The translations under genes were made by a program, and so were the position numbers. A stretch of DNA of 64,000 bases. Source: Glycomyces terrestris. Its GTDB lineage: Bacteria; Actinomycetota; Actinomycetes; Mycobacteriales; Micromonosporaceae. The stretch spans positions 372,001 to 436,000 of the forward strand of contig NZ_RSEB01000004.1 of NCBI RefSeq assembly GCF_003933745.1, given 5' to 3'. Shown here in pieces: positions 45,246 to 52,355 of this stretch (positions are counted from its first letter, which is position 1; each line of letters starts with the position of its first letter). Under the pieces are notes generated by a model. The model worked only from the letters and a program-made list of their open reading frames with translations. It had not been told where the DNA came from and did not search any database.

Positions 45246-45487
45246 GGGCAGGGTTGCAGCGGGGGGCCCGCAATACCGGTGGCATATCACATGTCACATG
45301 GCACCCGCTGCGAAGCGAGCACGTATGGGGGCGGGTTGGAGCGGGCCCCCAATACCGGTGGCACATCACATGTCACACGGCACTCACTGCGGAGCGGGCG
45401 CGTACGGGGCAGGGTTGCAGCGGGAGCCCGCAAAACCGGTGGCACATCACATGTCACGGCACTCACTGCGGAGCGGGCGCGTACGTG
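45246..45487. repeat. Three tandem repeats of about 80 bp in the LuxR / ABC divergent gap
   Basis: Three head-to-tail copies with periods of 79 and 81 bp. Anchor points are CCGGTGGCA at 45276, 45355 and 45436. Each unit runs GGGTTG-CAGCGGG-GCCCGCAATACCGGTGGCA (in pieces), then TATCACATGTCAC or CATCACATGTCAC, then GGCACTCACTGCGGAGCGGG and CGTACG-like DNA. Copies 2 and 3 are nearly identical and copy 1 has diverged. Units are contiguous without unique spacers, so this is not a CRISPR array. Each holds an ACATGT-centred imperfect dyad, suggesting a repeated protein-binding site. They fill almost all of the 325-bp gap. Confidence 0.8.
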
Positions 45488-45532
45488 GAAACACGTATGG
45501 CGCAGCCTCCGGCCCGCGCCGATGCTGAAGAC

Positions 45533-46504
45533 ATGAGCCACATCGGAATCGACGCCCCGGCGGTGGAGGTGCGGGCCCTGGTCCGCGACTTCCGCACCAG
45601 GGGCGGGCCGCCGCGCCGCGCCCTCGACGCCTTCGACCTCACCGTCGCCCCCGGGGAGGTCCACGGCCTCCTCGGCCCGAACGGCGCCGGCAAGACCACG
45701 CTGTGCAAGATCCTCTCCACGATCCTGCTGCCGACCTCCGGGTCGGCGGCCGTGCACGGCCTCGACGTCGTCGCCGACGCCAAGCGGGTGCGCCCGCTCC
45801 TGGGCATCGTGTTCGGCGGCGAGCGCGGCCTGTACGCGCGCATGACCGCCGCGCAGAACCTCCGGTTCTGGGCCGCGCTCTACGGGCTCGGCCGCCGCGA
45901 GGGGCGCCGCCGCGCCGCCGAGCTCCTCGACCGGGTGGGCCTGGCCCCGCGCGCCGACGAGCCGGTGGAGACGTTCTCGCGCGGCATGAAGCAGCGCCTG
46001 CACCTGGCGCGGGGCCTCGTGGGCGACCCGCGGGTGCTCCTGCTCGACGAGCCGACCGTGGGCATGGACCCGGTGTCGGCGCACGAGTTCCGCGACCTCG
46101 TCGAGAGCCTGCGCGCCGAGGGCCGGGCGGTCCTGCTGACCACGCACGACATGGCCGAGGCCGAGGCGCTGTGCGACCGGGTGTCGTTCATCGACGGCGG
46201 GCGGCTGCTGCGCTGCGAGGATCCGCGGGTCCTCGGCGAGCTCCTGTCGCGCCACGAGCGGGTCCGGGCCGCGGGCGTCCCGGCGGCGCTCGCCGAGCGG
46301 ATCGCGGCGCTGCCGGGGGTCGAGCGCGTCCGCGAGACCGGGCCGGGCGCGGTCCTGGTCGAGACCGACCGGGGCGGCGCGGCCCTGCCGGTGCTGCGCA
46401 CGCTCGTCGAAGCGGGCGTCACGGACGTGTCGACCGCGCCGCCGACGCTCGAAGAGGTCTACCTGCACCTCATCGGCGAGCGCGGGATGGCGGTGCGGCC
46501 GTGA
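45533..46504 (+). CDS. ABC exporter ATP-binding subunit
   Basis: A 323-residue ATPase of the DrrA/NatA class. Walker A is GLLGPNGAGKTTLC near residue 50, the signature is VETFSRGMKQRLHLARGLVG (SRGM in place of SGGQ), and Walker B is LLLDEPTVGMDPVSAHE. A C-terminal extension of about 90 residues (VRAAGVPAALAERIAALPGV) is typical of drug- or lipid-export ATPases. ATG 45533 is chosen for GAAG upstream; ATG 45497 is an alternative. The next gene's GTG overlaps its stop. Confidence 0.9.
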   Translation: MSHIGIDAPAVEVRALVRDFRTRGGPPRRALDAFDLTVAPGEVHGLLGPNGAGKTTLCKILSTILLPTSGSAAVHGLDVVADAKRVRPLLGIVFGGERGLYARMTAAQNLRFWAALYGLGRREGRRRAAELLDRVGLAPRADEPVETFSRGMKQRLHLARGLVGDPRVLLLDEPTVGMDPVSAHEFRDLVESLRAEGRAVLLTTHDMAEAEALCDRVSFIDGGRLLRCEDPRVLGELLSRHERVRAAGVPAALAERIAALPGVERVRETGPGAVLVETDRGGAALPVLRTLVEAGVTDVSTAPPTLEEVYLHLIGERGMAVRP

Positions 46505-47280
46505 CCGCCTCCTCCCCCGCGTTCTGGGCCGCGGCCCGCGCGCAGCTCACCGAGTTCCGGCGCGACCCGGGCACGCTGCTCACCCTCGCCACCGCGCCGT
46601 TCTTCGCGGTGATCCTCCTGTCGGTCACCGAGCACGGCGGCCGCGCCGACCTGGCGCCGTACGCGCTGCTCGCGCCTGCGGTGATGGCCTCGATCGGCAT
46701 GGCGGTCATGGAGGCCGGCGAGACGATCTTCCGGGACCGCTCGACCGGGGTGCTGGAGGCGGTCCTGACGACGCCGGCGCCGCTGACGGCCGTCCTCACC
46801 GGGCGGATCGCGGCGATCACCGCGGTGAGCCTGGTCGGGATCGCCGAGTGCTGGCTCGTGGGCGCGCTCGGGTTCGGGGTCGTCGTCGCGGTCGAGCACC
46901 CGCTCGTGTTCGCGTTGACGCTCCTGGCGACCGCCGCGGGGGTCGCGGCGACCGGGATGCTCCTGGCCGCGGTCTTCGTGGTGGGGCGGAACGTGCGCAG
47001 CTTCCAGAACTCGCTGACGTTCCCGCTGTACCTGCTCGGCGGGGCGATGGTCCCGGTGGCGTTCCTGCCGGCCGGGTTCGAGGCGCTCTCGCGGCTGTTC
47101 TTCCTGTCGTGGGCGACCGACCTGCTGCGCGACAGCCTCGCGCCGGCGCCGGTGGCGCACTTCTGGCCGCGCCTGGCGGCGGTGGCCGGGCTGGCGGCGG
47201 GCATGTTCGCGGCCGCGTCCTGGATCGCGCACCGCATGGTGCGGCGGGTCCGGCGCACCGGGACGGTGGGGTTCGCGTGA
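46501..47280 (+). CDS. ABC-2 type exporter permease, first copy
   Basis: A 259-residue ABC-2 permease with six helices. It has the family-typical GETIFRDRSTGVLEAVLTTP loop near residue 80 and LGGAMVPVAFLPAGFEALSR near residue 190. The GTG start overlaps the ATPase stop (CCGTGA), and the second permease starts by GTG overlapping its own stop. Three-gene units with one ATPase and two different ABC-2 permeases export drugs, lipids or polysaccharide precursors; the substrate is unknown. Confidence 0.87.
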   Translation: MTASSPAFWAAARAQLTEFRRDPGTLLTLATAPFFAVILLSVTEHGGRADLAPYALLAPAVMASIGMAVMEAGETIFRDRSTGVLEAVLTTPAPLTAVLTGRIAAITAVSLVGIAECWLVGALGFGVVVAVEHPLVFALTLLATAAGVAATGMLLAAVFVVGRNVRSFQNSLTFPLYLLGGAMVPVAFLPAGFEALSRLFFLSWATDLLRDSLAPAPVAHFWPRLAAVAGLAAGMFAAASWIAHRMVRRVRRTGTVGFA

Positions 47281-48068
47281 ACGCGATCGCGGTGCTGCGG
47301 CAGACGATGTGGTCCGGCTGGACCGACCTGCGGATCGTCTACACGCCGACGACGTGGGCGTTCGGGTGGATGGTCCGGGTGCTGTGCCAGGTCGTCTTCT
47401 ACTCCACGCTCGGCTCGCTCCTGGGCGACCCCGAGCGGACCCGCTACCTGCTGGTGGGCGCGGCGGTGTTCATCGCCGCCAACGAGACGATGATGGCCTC
47501 GGCGTCCACGACCTGGGAGCGGCTGAGCGGCACGCTCGCGCTCCTCGCGGCCGCGCCGGCGGGGATGGTGACGGTGCTGGCCGCGCGCAGCTGGTTCTGG
47601 ATCGCGACGGGCACGGTCTCGTCGTCGATCGCGCTGCTGGCGCTCGCGCCGGTCTTCGGGCTCGGCCTCGGCGCCGGGGAGGCGGCCGCGGCGGTGGCGC
47701 TGGTGTTCGCGACGGCGCTGACGAACTACGCCGTGGGGCTGTGCTGCGGGAGCCTGTCGCTGCGGTTCCACCGGATGCGGAACGTGTTCTCGAACCTCGT
47801 GCTGCTGACGATGACCGCGTTCGGCGGCGTGGTGGTCCCGGTGTCGTTCTGGCCGACCGGGTTCCAGTGGTTCGCGGCGGCGTTCCCGGCGGTGCACGGC
47901 CTGGAGGCGGTGCGCCTGGCGGTCGGCGGCGCCCCGGCGGCCGCGGTGCTCGCCGCGGTGGGCCTGGCGTTCGCGACCGCCGCGGGCTGGCTCGCGGTCG
48001 CGGCGGCGTCGCTGTGGTGGTTCCAGCGCGACGCGCGGCGGACCGGGTCGATCGACTTCGGCGACTAG
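47277..48068 (+). CDS. ABC-2 type exporter permease, second copy
   Basis: A 263-residue ABC-2 permease with six helices. NETMMASASTTWERLSGTLA near residue 70 and FGGVVVPVSFWPTGFQWFAA near residue 180 correspond to the same two landmarks as in the preceding permease, so the two are distant paralogues that likely form a heterodimer. The GTG start at 47277 overlaps the upstream stop. No terminator is evident in the short gap before the CGNR gene. Confidence 0.86.
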   Translation: MNAIAVLRQTMWSGWTDLRIVYTPTTWAFGWMVRVLCQVVFYSTLGSLLGDPERTRYLLVGAAVFIAANETMMASASTTWERLSGTLALLAAAPAGMVTVLAARSWFWIATGTVSSSIALLALAPVFGLGLGAGEAAAAVALVFATALTNYAVGLCCGSLSLRFHRMRNVFSNLVLLTMTAFGGVVVPVSFWPTGFQWFAAAFPAVHGLEAVRLAVGGAPAAAVLAAVGLAFATAAGWLAVAAASLWWFQRDARRTGSIDFGD

Positions 48069-48111
48069 CGCGACCGGTGTAATGCTTGGTCAGGGCTGTT
48101 ACCGTTAGGAG

Positions 48112-48678
48112 ATGCCCGCGACGCTGCTGCCCGACGAGCCCGCCCCGGTCCGGTTGATGAACACGGTCTGGGCCGGGCGGTCGGCGCTGACCGACGACTT
48201 CGACACCCTGGAGGGCTTCCGGGCGTGGGTCGCGGCGTTCGACCCCGCGGCGGCGGCCGCCGGGGACGGCGAGCGCGAGCGGTTCCGGGCCCTGCGCGAC
48301 GCGCTGCGGCGGCTGGCGGCGTTCGCCACCGGCGACACGAGGCCCGCGGCGGCCTCCGCGATCGAGGAGGTCGAGGTCGCGGTGGCCGAGGTGAACCGGG
48401 CGGCGGCGCTGGCGCCGGCCTGGCCGGTGCTGGAGCTGCGCGGGGACGGGCTCGCCGCGCGGGCCGCGGGCGCGGGCGGTCCGGCCGACCGGCTCCTGGC
48501 CTCCTTCGCGGCCCAGGGGATCGCGCTGCTGACCGGGCCGGCGGCGCTGCGCGCCTGCTACGGGCCGAACTGCGTCCTCTACTTCACCAAGGACCATCCG
48601 CGCCGGGAGTGGTGCTCGGCGGGCTGCGGGAACCGCGCGCGGGCGGCGCGCCACTACGCCCGGCACCGCGGGGCCTGA
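48112..48678 (+). CDS. ABATE/CGNR zinc-finger transcription factor-like protein
   Basis: A 188-residue protein of the ABATE-CGNR family. The N-terminal ABATE domain begins RLMNTVWAGRSALTDDFDTL. The C-terminal zinc finger has CYGPNCVLYF near residue 150, followed by REWCSAGCGNRARAARHYAR with the CGNR signature and four zinc cysteines. The family is predicted to bind DNA and act as regulators. TTAGGAG precedes the ATG. A palindrome lies about 95 bp after its stop, upstream of the next operon, and may be its operator. Confidence 0.88.
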   Translation: MPATLLPDEPAPVRLMNTVWAGRSALTDDFDTLEGFRAWVAAFDPAAAAAGDGERERFRALRDALRRLAAFATGDTRPAAASAIEEVEVAVAEVNRAAALAPAWPVLELRGDGLAARAAGAGGPADRLLASFAAQGIALLTGPAALRACYGPNCVLYFTKDHPRREWCSAGCGNRARAARHYARHRGA

Positions 48679-48692
48679 CACGGATCGACGCG

Positions 48693-48723
48693 AGCGCCGC
48701 ACCTCCACGGGGGGTGCGGCGCT
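48693..48723 (+). terminator. Terminator after the CGNR gene
   Basis: AGCGCCGCACC (48693-48703) and GGTGCGGCGCT (48713-48723) form a perfect 11-bp stem with a 9-base loop, and TT follows the stem. Confidence 0.75.
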
Positions 48724-48773
48724 TTCGCGTGCGCGCCAAGGCGACCGGTTGCCGAAGAGACTGTCGTCACTCT

Positions 48774-48789
48774 AATGGTTGTAACCATT
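48774..48789. promoter_or_regulatory. Perfect palindrome upstream of the VOC operon, likely operator
   Basis: AATGGTTGTAACCATT is a perfect 7-bp inverted repeat around GT. It sits inside a wider CTAATG...CATTAG (48772-48800). Related half-sites occur as CAACCGTTAG at 48831-48840, just before the VOC gene, and as TTACCGTTAG upstream of the CGNR gene near 48098-48107, which suggests one regulator for both. Confidence 0.6.
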
Positions 48790-48868
48790 GCAAGCATTAG
48801 ATCGATGTGCGAGGCTGATTTCTAGCGGATCAACCGTTAGACGATGCCCATCGACCCTGGAGGCTGCA

Positions 48869-49312
48869 ATGCCGCTCAAGACCGGACACATCGGACTCAA
48901 CGTCACGGAACTCGGCCGCTCGGTGGCCTTCTACCGCAAGGTCTTCGAGCTCGACCTGCTCGGCGAGCAGGCCGAGGGCGAGCACCGGTACGCGTTCCTG
49001 GGCCAGGACGGCGGCCTCGTGCTGACCCTCTGGCAGCAGAGCGAGGGCGGCTTCGACGCCGCCCGCCCCGGCCTGCACCACCTCTCGTTCGAGGCGCCCG
49101 ACATCGACGCGGTGCACCGGGCCGAGGCCGTGCTCAAGGAGGCGGGCGCGGAGCTGTTCTACGAGGGCGTGGTCCCCCACGGCGAGGGCGCGTCCTCCGG
49201 CGGGCTGTTCTTCACCGACCCCGACGGCACCCGCCTGGAGATCTACGCCCCCTCGGGCGCCGACACCGCGCCCGCCCCCACGCAGGGCGCGCCCACCTGC
49301 GGGTTCTTCTAG
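48869..49312 (+). CDS. VOC-family (glyoxalase/dioxygenase fold) protein
   Basis: A 147-residue vicinal-oxygen-chelate protein: TGHIGLNVTELGRSVAFYRK near the start gives the first metal histidine (His7), and GLHHLSFEAPDIDAVHRAE and FFTDPDGTRLEIY supply the second-module ligands including the terminal Glu. Such proteins are glyoxalases, ring-cleaving dioxygenases or resistance proteins. GGAGG lies 5 bases before the ATG, which fixes the start. It heads a four-gene run with the flavin-barrel protein, ferredoxin and NTF2 protein. Confidence 0.88.
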   Translation: MPLKTGHIGLNVTELGRSVAFYRKVFELDLLGEQAEGEHRYAFLGQDGGLVLTLWQQSEGGFDAARPGLHHLSFEAPDIDAVHRAEAVLKEAGAELFYEGVVPHGEGASSGGLFFTDPDGTRLEIYAPSGADTAPAPTQGAPTCGFF

Positions 49313-49334
49313 GCCGCCCGGAAAGGAGCACGCC

Positions 49335-50225
49335 ATGAGGCACGCAGGCGAACTCGCGGTCCAGCGCCGGGCCGGACTCGACCTGGACGGCTGGGGCTCG
49401 GCCGGCGCCGGCCCCGAGATCCCGGCGGTCGCCGCCGAGTTCCTCGCCCGCCAGCGCATGCTCGTCGTCGGCGCCGCCGACGACGCGGGCGCGGTCTGGG
49501 CCGGGGCGCTCGCCGGCCCGGCGGGCTTCGTCCGGGCCCGGGGCGACCGGGAGGTCGTCGTCGACGCCGTGCCCGAGGCGGGTCCGCTCGCGGGCGTGTT
49601 CGCGCCGGGGGCCGACCGCGACGTCGGGATGCTCGCGATCGAGCCGGCGACCCGCCGCCGCATGCGCGTCAACGGCACGGCCCGCCGCTCCGGCGGCGGG
49701 CTCGCCGTCCGCACCGAGCAGGTGTACGCCAACTGCCCCAAGTACATCCAGACGCGGACGGTGGACGCGGAGGAGCCGCCGGCCGGGCCGGTCGAGGCGA
49801 GCGGCTCGGACCGGCTCAGCGCCGCGCAGCGCGCGTGGATCGCGGCGGCGGACACGTTCTTCGTCGCCACGCGCGCCGACGGGCTCGGGGCCGACGCCTC
49901 CCACCGGGGCGGCAACCCCGGGTTCGTCGCGGTCGGGGACGACCGGACGCTGGTGTGGCCCGAGTACGCCGGCAACTCGATGTACATGACGCTCGGGAAC
50001 CTCGAGCTCGACCCGCGCTGCGGCCTGCTGTTCCTTGACTGGGAGCGGGGCCGGGCGCTCCACCTGACCGGGACCGCCCGCACCGACTGGGACCCCGGCC
50101 GCGCAGCGGCCGTCCCGGGCGCGCAGCGGCTGGTCGCCTTCGCGCTCGACCGCGTCGTCGAGGTCGGCGGCGCGCTGCCGCTGCGCTGGACGTTCGAGCG
50201 CTACTCCAAGTTCAACCCCGTCTGA
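49335..50225 (+). CDS. Pyridoxamine 5'-phosphate oxidase-like flavin-binding split-barrel protein
   Basis: A 296-residue protein with two tandem split-barrel halves. The second half is clearest, with [20 protein letters not shown] near residue 172, [20 protein letters not shown] near 212 and [10 protein letters not shown] near 238. The first half has [20 protein letters not shown] near 37 and [20 protein letters not shown] near 110. [11 protein letters not shown] between them is a conserved feature of this subgroup. FMN is the expected cofactor. It is followed after 12 bp by a ferredoxin gene, which suggests the ferredoxin supplies electrons. Confidence 0.82.
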   Translation: MRHAGELAVQRRAGLDLDGWGSAGAGPEIPAVAAEFLARQRMLVVGAADDAGAVWAGALAGPAGFVRARGDREVVVDAVPEAGPLAGVFAPGADRDVGMLAIEPATRRRMRVNGTARRSGGGLAVRTEQVYANCPKYIQTRTVDAEEPPAGPVEASGSDRLSAAQRAWIAAADTFFVATRADGLGADASHRGGNPGFVAVGDDRTLVWPEYAGNSMYMTLGNLELDPRCGLLFLDWERGRALHLTGTARTDWDPGRAAAVPGAQRLVAFALDRVVEVGGALPLRWTFERYSKFNPV

Positions 50226-50237
50226 AAGGTGACCGCG

Positions 50238-50423
50238 ATGCGCGTCCACGTCGACCGCTCCGTCTGCCAGGTGCTGGCCCAGTGCGTGTTCACCGCGCCC
50301 GACGTCTTCGAACTCGACGGCGACGACGCCCTCGTGTACCTCGCCGAGCCCGGCGAGGAGTTCCGCGACGACGTGGAGCAGGCCGCCCGCGCGTGCCCGC
50401 TCCAGGCCATCACCCTCGAATAG
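50238..50423 (+). CDS. [3Fe-4S] ferredoxin
   Basis: A 61-residue ferredoxin with cysteines C10, C16 and C53 ([20 protein letters not shown], then ARACPLQAI). Having only three, with the usual second Cys position occupied by Leu, fits a [3Fe-4S] cluster as in the Streptomyces cytochrome P450 ferredoxins. The start at 50238 was chosen because GAAAGG lies 9 bases upstream. No P450 or ferredoxin reductase gene is near, and the neighbouring flavin barrel protein is the obvious partner. Confidence 0.88.
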   Translation: MRVHVDRSVCQVLAQCVFTAPDVFELDGDDALVYLAEPGEEFRDDVEQAARACPLQAITLE

Positions 50424-50446
50424 CCCGCACCGCAAGGAGGACCGCT

Positions 50447-50893
50447 GTGAGACCGCCGCTGCCCCCGTTCACCGCCGAGACGGCCGCCGCCAAGGTGCGG
50501 GCCGCCGAGGACGCCTGGAACACCCGCGACCCGCACCGCGTCGCGCTCGCGTACACGCCCGATTCGGTGTGGCGCAACCGGGACGAGTTCGTCACCGGCC
50601 GGGAGGCGATCACCGCCTTCCTGACCCGCAAGTGGGAGCGGGAGCTGGACTACGCGCTGCGCAAGGAGCTGTGGGCGTTCGCCGGGGACCGGATCGCCGT
50701 CCGGTTCCAGTACGAGTGGCACGACGCCGCGGGCGCGTGGTGGCGCTCGTACGGCAACGAGCTGTGGGAGTTCACGGCGGAGGGCCTGATGCGCCGCCGG
50801 GAGGCGAGCATCAACGACGTGCCGATCGCGGCGGCCGACCGCCGGATCTTCGGCCCTCGCGGCGAGGACGAGGGCCCGGTCCCGCTCCGGTAG
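50447..50893 (+). CDS. NTF2-like protein, DUF1348 family
   Basis: A 148-residue cone-shaped NTF2-fold protein. [20 protein letters not shown], then [20 protein letters not shown] and [21 protein letters not shown] are hallmarks of the DUF1348 subgroup, which has no defined activity. The GTG start at 50447 has AAGGAGG upstream. It is the last gene of the run that begins with the VOC gene and is followed by a hairpin. Confidence 0.85.
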   Translation: MRPPLPPFTAETAAAKVRAAEDAWNTRDPHRVALAYTPDSVWRNRDEFVTGREAITAFLTRKWERELDYALRKELWAFAGDRIAVRFQYEWHDAAGAWWRSYGNELWEFTAEGLMRRREASINDVPIAAADRRIFGPRGEDEGPVPLR

Positions 50894-50894
50894 C

Positions 50895-50933
50895 CCGGGG
50901 CCGGACGGGGACCGGGGCCCGCGACGGCCCCGG
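50895..50933 (+). terminator. Hairpin after the NTF2-like gene
   Basis: CCGGGGCCG (50895-50903) and CGGCCCCGG (50925-50933) form a 9-bp stem 2 bp beyond the stop. It would end the VOC operon. Confidence 0.6.
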
Positions 50934-50977
50934 CCCCTCCGGCCGGTGTATGTCGCAGCTCACGCGGCCGCGGCTTG

Positions 50978-50999
50978 ACCTTGACATAGGTGTCAAGGT
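50978..50999. promoter_or_regulatory. MerR-type operator upstream of the MFS gene
   Basis: ACCTTGACA and TGTCAAGGT form a perfect 9-bp inverted repeat around TAGG, ending 15 bp before the MFS start. A CCTTGAC dyad of this spacing is the form used by many MerR-family drug or redox sensors. No such regulator gene is adjacent. Confidence 0.6.
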
Positions 51000-51014
51000 T
51001 GGAGGCTTCTGGGC

Positions 51015-52208
51015 ATGACCACCACTGTAGTCACCGAACCCGATGCGGCCCAGCGGCTTCCGATCTCGCCGCTGCTGGCCCTGACCACCGCCGCGTTCAT
51101 GGCGATCCTCACCGAGGCGCTGCCGGCCGGGGTGCTGCCCGAGATGGCCGCGAGCCTGTCGGTGAGCGAGGCGGCGGCCGGGCAGACGCTCACCGTGTAC
51201 GCCGTCGCCACCGGCGTCTCGGCGATCCCGGTCATGGCGGCCACGGCCGCGTGGCCGCGGCGCCGGCTCCTGCTCGCCGCGGCGCTCGTGTTCGCCGTCG
51301 CGAACCTCGTCACCGCCGTCTCGGACTCGTACGCGCTCACCATGGCGCTGCGGCTCGCCGCCGGCGTCGCCGCCGCGGTGGTGTGGGCCGAGCTCGTCGC
51401 CTACGCCCGCCGGCTCGCCCCGCCGCACCTCCAGGGGCGCGCGATCGCGCTGACCATGGCCGGCGTGCCGCTGGCGCTCTCGCTCGGCATCCCGCTGGGC
51501 ACGTTCCTCGGCGACCTGCTCGGCTGGCGCCTGACGTTCGGCCTCGTCGCGGCCGTCTCCGCGCTCCTCATGGTCTGGATCCGCGCGTCCGTGCCCGAGT
51601 TCCCCGGGAGCCGCGCGGGCCGGCGCGAGCCGATCCTCGCCGCGCTGCGCCTGCCCGGGGTCGTGCCGGTCCTGTTCACCGTCGCCGCCTACGTGCTCGC
51701 CCACAACATCCTGTACACGTACGTGGCGACCTTCCTGCACCACAACGGCATGGACGCGCACCGGGACCTGGTGCTGCTGGTGTTCGGCATCGCGTCGGCG
51801 GTGAGCATCGTCGTCACCGGCGCCCTCGTGGACCGGCGGCTGCGGCTGCTCACGGTCCTCAGCGCCGCGCTGTTCCTCGCCGCCGCCGCGATGCTCACGG
51901 CCCTCGCCGACGAGCCGGGACCGCTGTTCCTCGCGGTCGTCCTGTGGGGACTGGGCTGGGGCGGGGTGCCGACGCTGCTCCAGACCGCGGTGAACGACGC
52001 GGGCGGCGACCGCGGCCAGGCGCTGCTGGTGACCACCTGGAACTCCTCGATGGCCGCGGGCGGCGCGGTCGGCGGCGCGATGCTCAGCCTCATGGGCCCC
52101 GCGTCGTTCCCGTGGGGCGTCCTCGTCCTCATGGCGCCCGTCGCCGCGGTCGTGATCGGCGCCAGGGCCCACGGCTTCCCGGCGCGCCGGCCCGGCCTCG
52201 CGGAGTGA
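51015..52208 (+). CDS. MFS transporter (drug-efflux type)
   Basis: A 397-residue major facilitator with 12 predicted helices. It starts SPLLALTTAAFMAILTEALP, near residue 20, followed by AGVLPEMAASLSVSEAAAGQ, the pattern of AraJ/YdhP-like efflux proteins. The loop between helices 2 and 3 reads PRRRLLLAAAL, a loose motif A. The dyad just upstream of the ATG suggests control by a MerR-family sensor encoded elsewhere. Confidence 0.9.
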   Translation: MTTTVVTEPDAAQRLPISPLLALTTAAFMAILTEALPAGVLPEMAASLSVSEAAAGQTLTVYAVATGVSAIPVMAATAAWPRRRLLLAAALVFAVANLVTAVSDSYALTMALRLAAGVAAAVVWAELVAYARRLAPPHLQGRAIALTMAGVPLALSLGIPLGTFLGDLLGWRLTFGLVAAVSALLMVWIRASVPEFPGSRAGRREPILAALRLPGVVPVLFTVAAYVLAHNILYTYVATFLHHNGMDAHRDLVLLVFGIASAVSIVVTGALVDRRLRLLTVLSAALFLAAAAMLTALADEPGPLFLAVVLWGLGWGGVPTLLQTAVNDAGGDRGQALLVTTWNSSMAAGGAVGGAMLSLMGPASFPWGVLVLMAPVAAVVIGARAHGFPARRPGLAE

Positions 52209-52212
52209 CGGC

Positions 52213-52238
52213 GCGGGCCCCGGCGCGCCGGGGCCCGC
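52213..52238 (+). terminator. Strong palindromic terminator after the MFS gene
   Basis: GCGGGCCCCGG (52213-52223) and CCGGGGCCCGC (52228-52238) form a perfect 11-bp stem with loop CGCG, directly after the stop. Confidence 0.75.
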
Positions 52239-52355
52239 CCGCCGCGGCGGCCCGCAGCGATAGGCGATCCCTATACGCCGCAAAGGGTACGACTCTTGGA
52301 CGTATCCCTCCGACGGGTGCGACAGTGATCACAGTCAATCCCTCAAGGAGGAGGC

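Noticed and set aside
45208-45369. A longer LuxR protein starting upstream of 45207
   Set aside because: The upstream in-frame codons translate the tandem repeats, and the ATPase domain begins right after ATG 45207.
45246-45487. CRISPR array
   Set aside because: The three units are contiguous 80-bp tandem repeats with no unique spacers between short repeats, and there are no cas genes.
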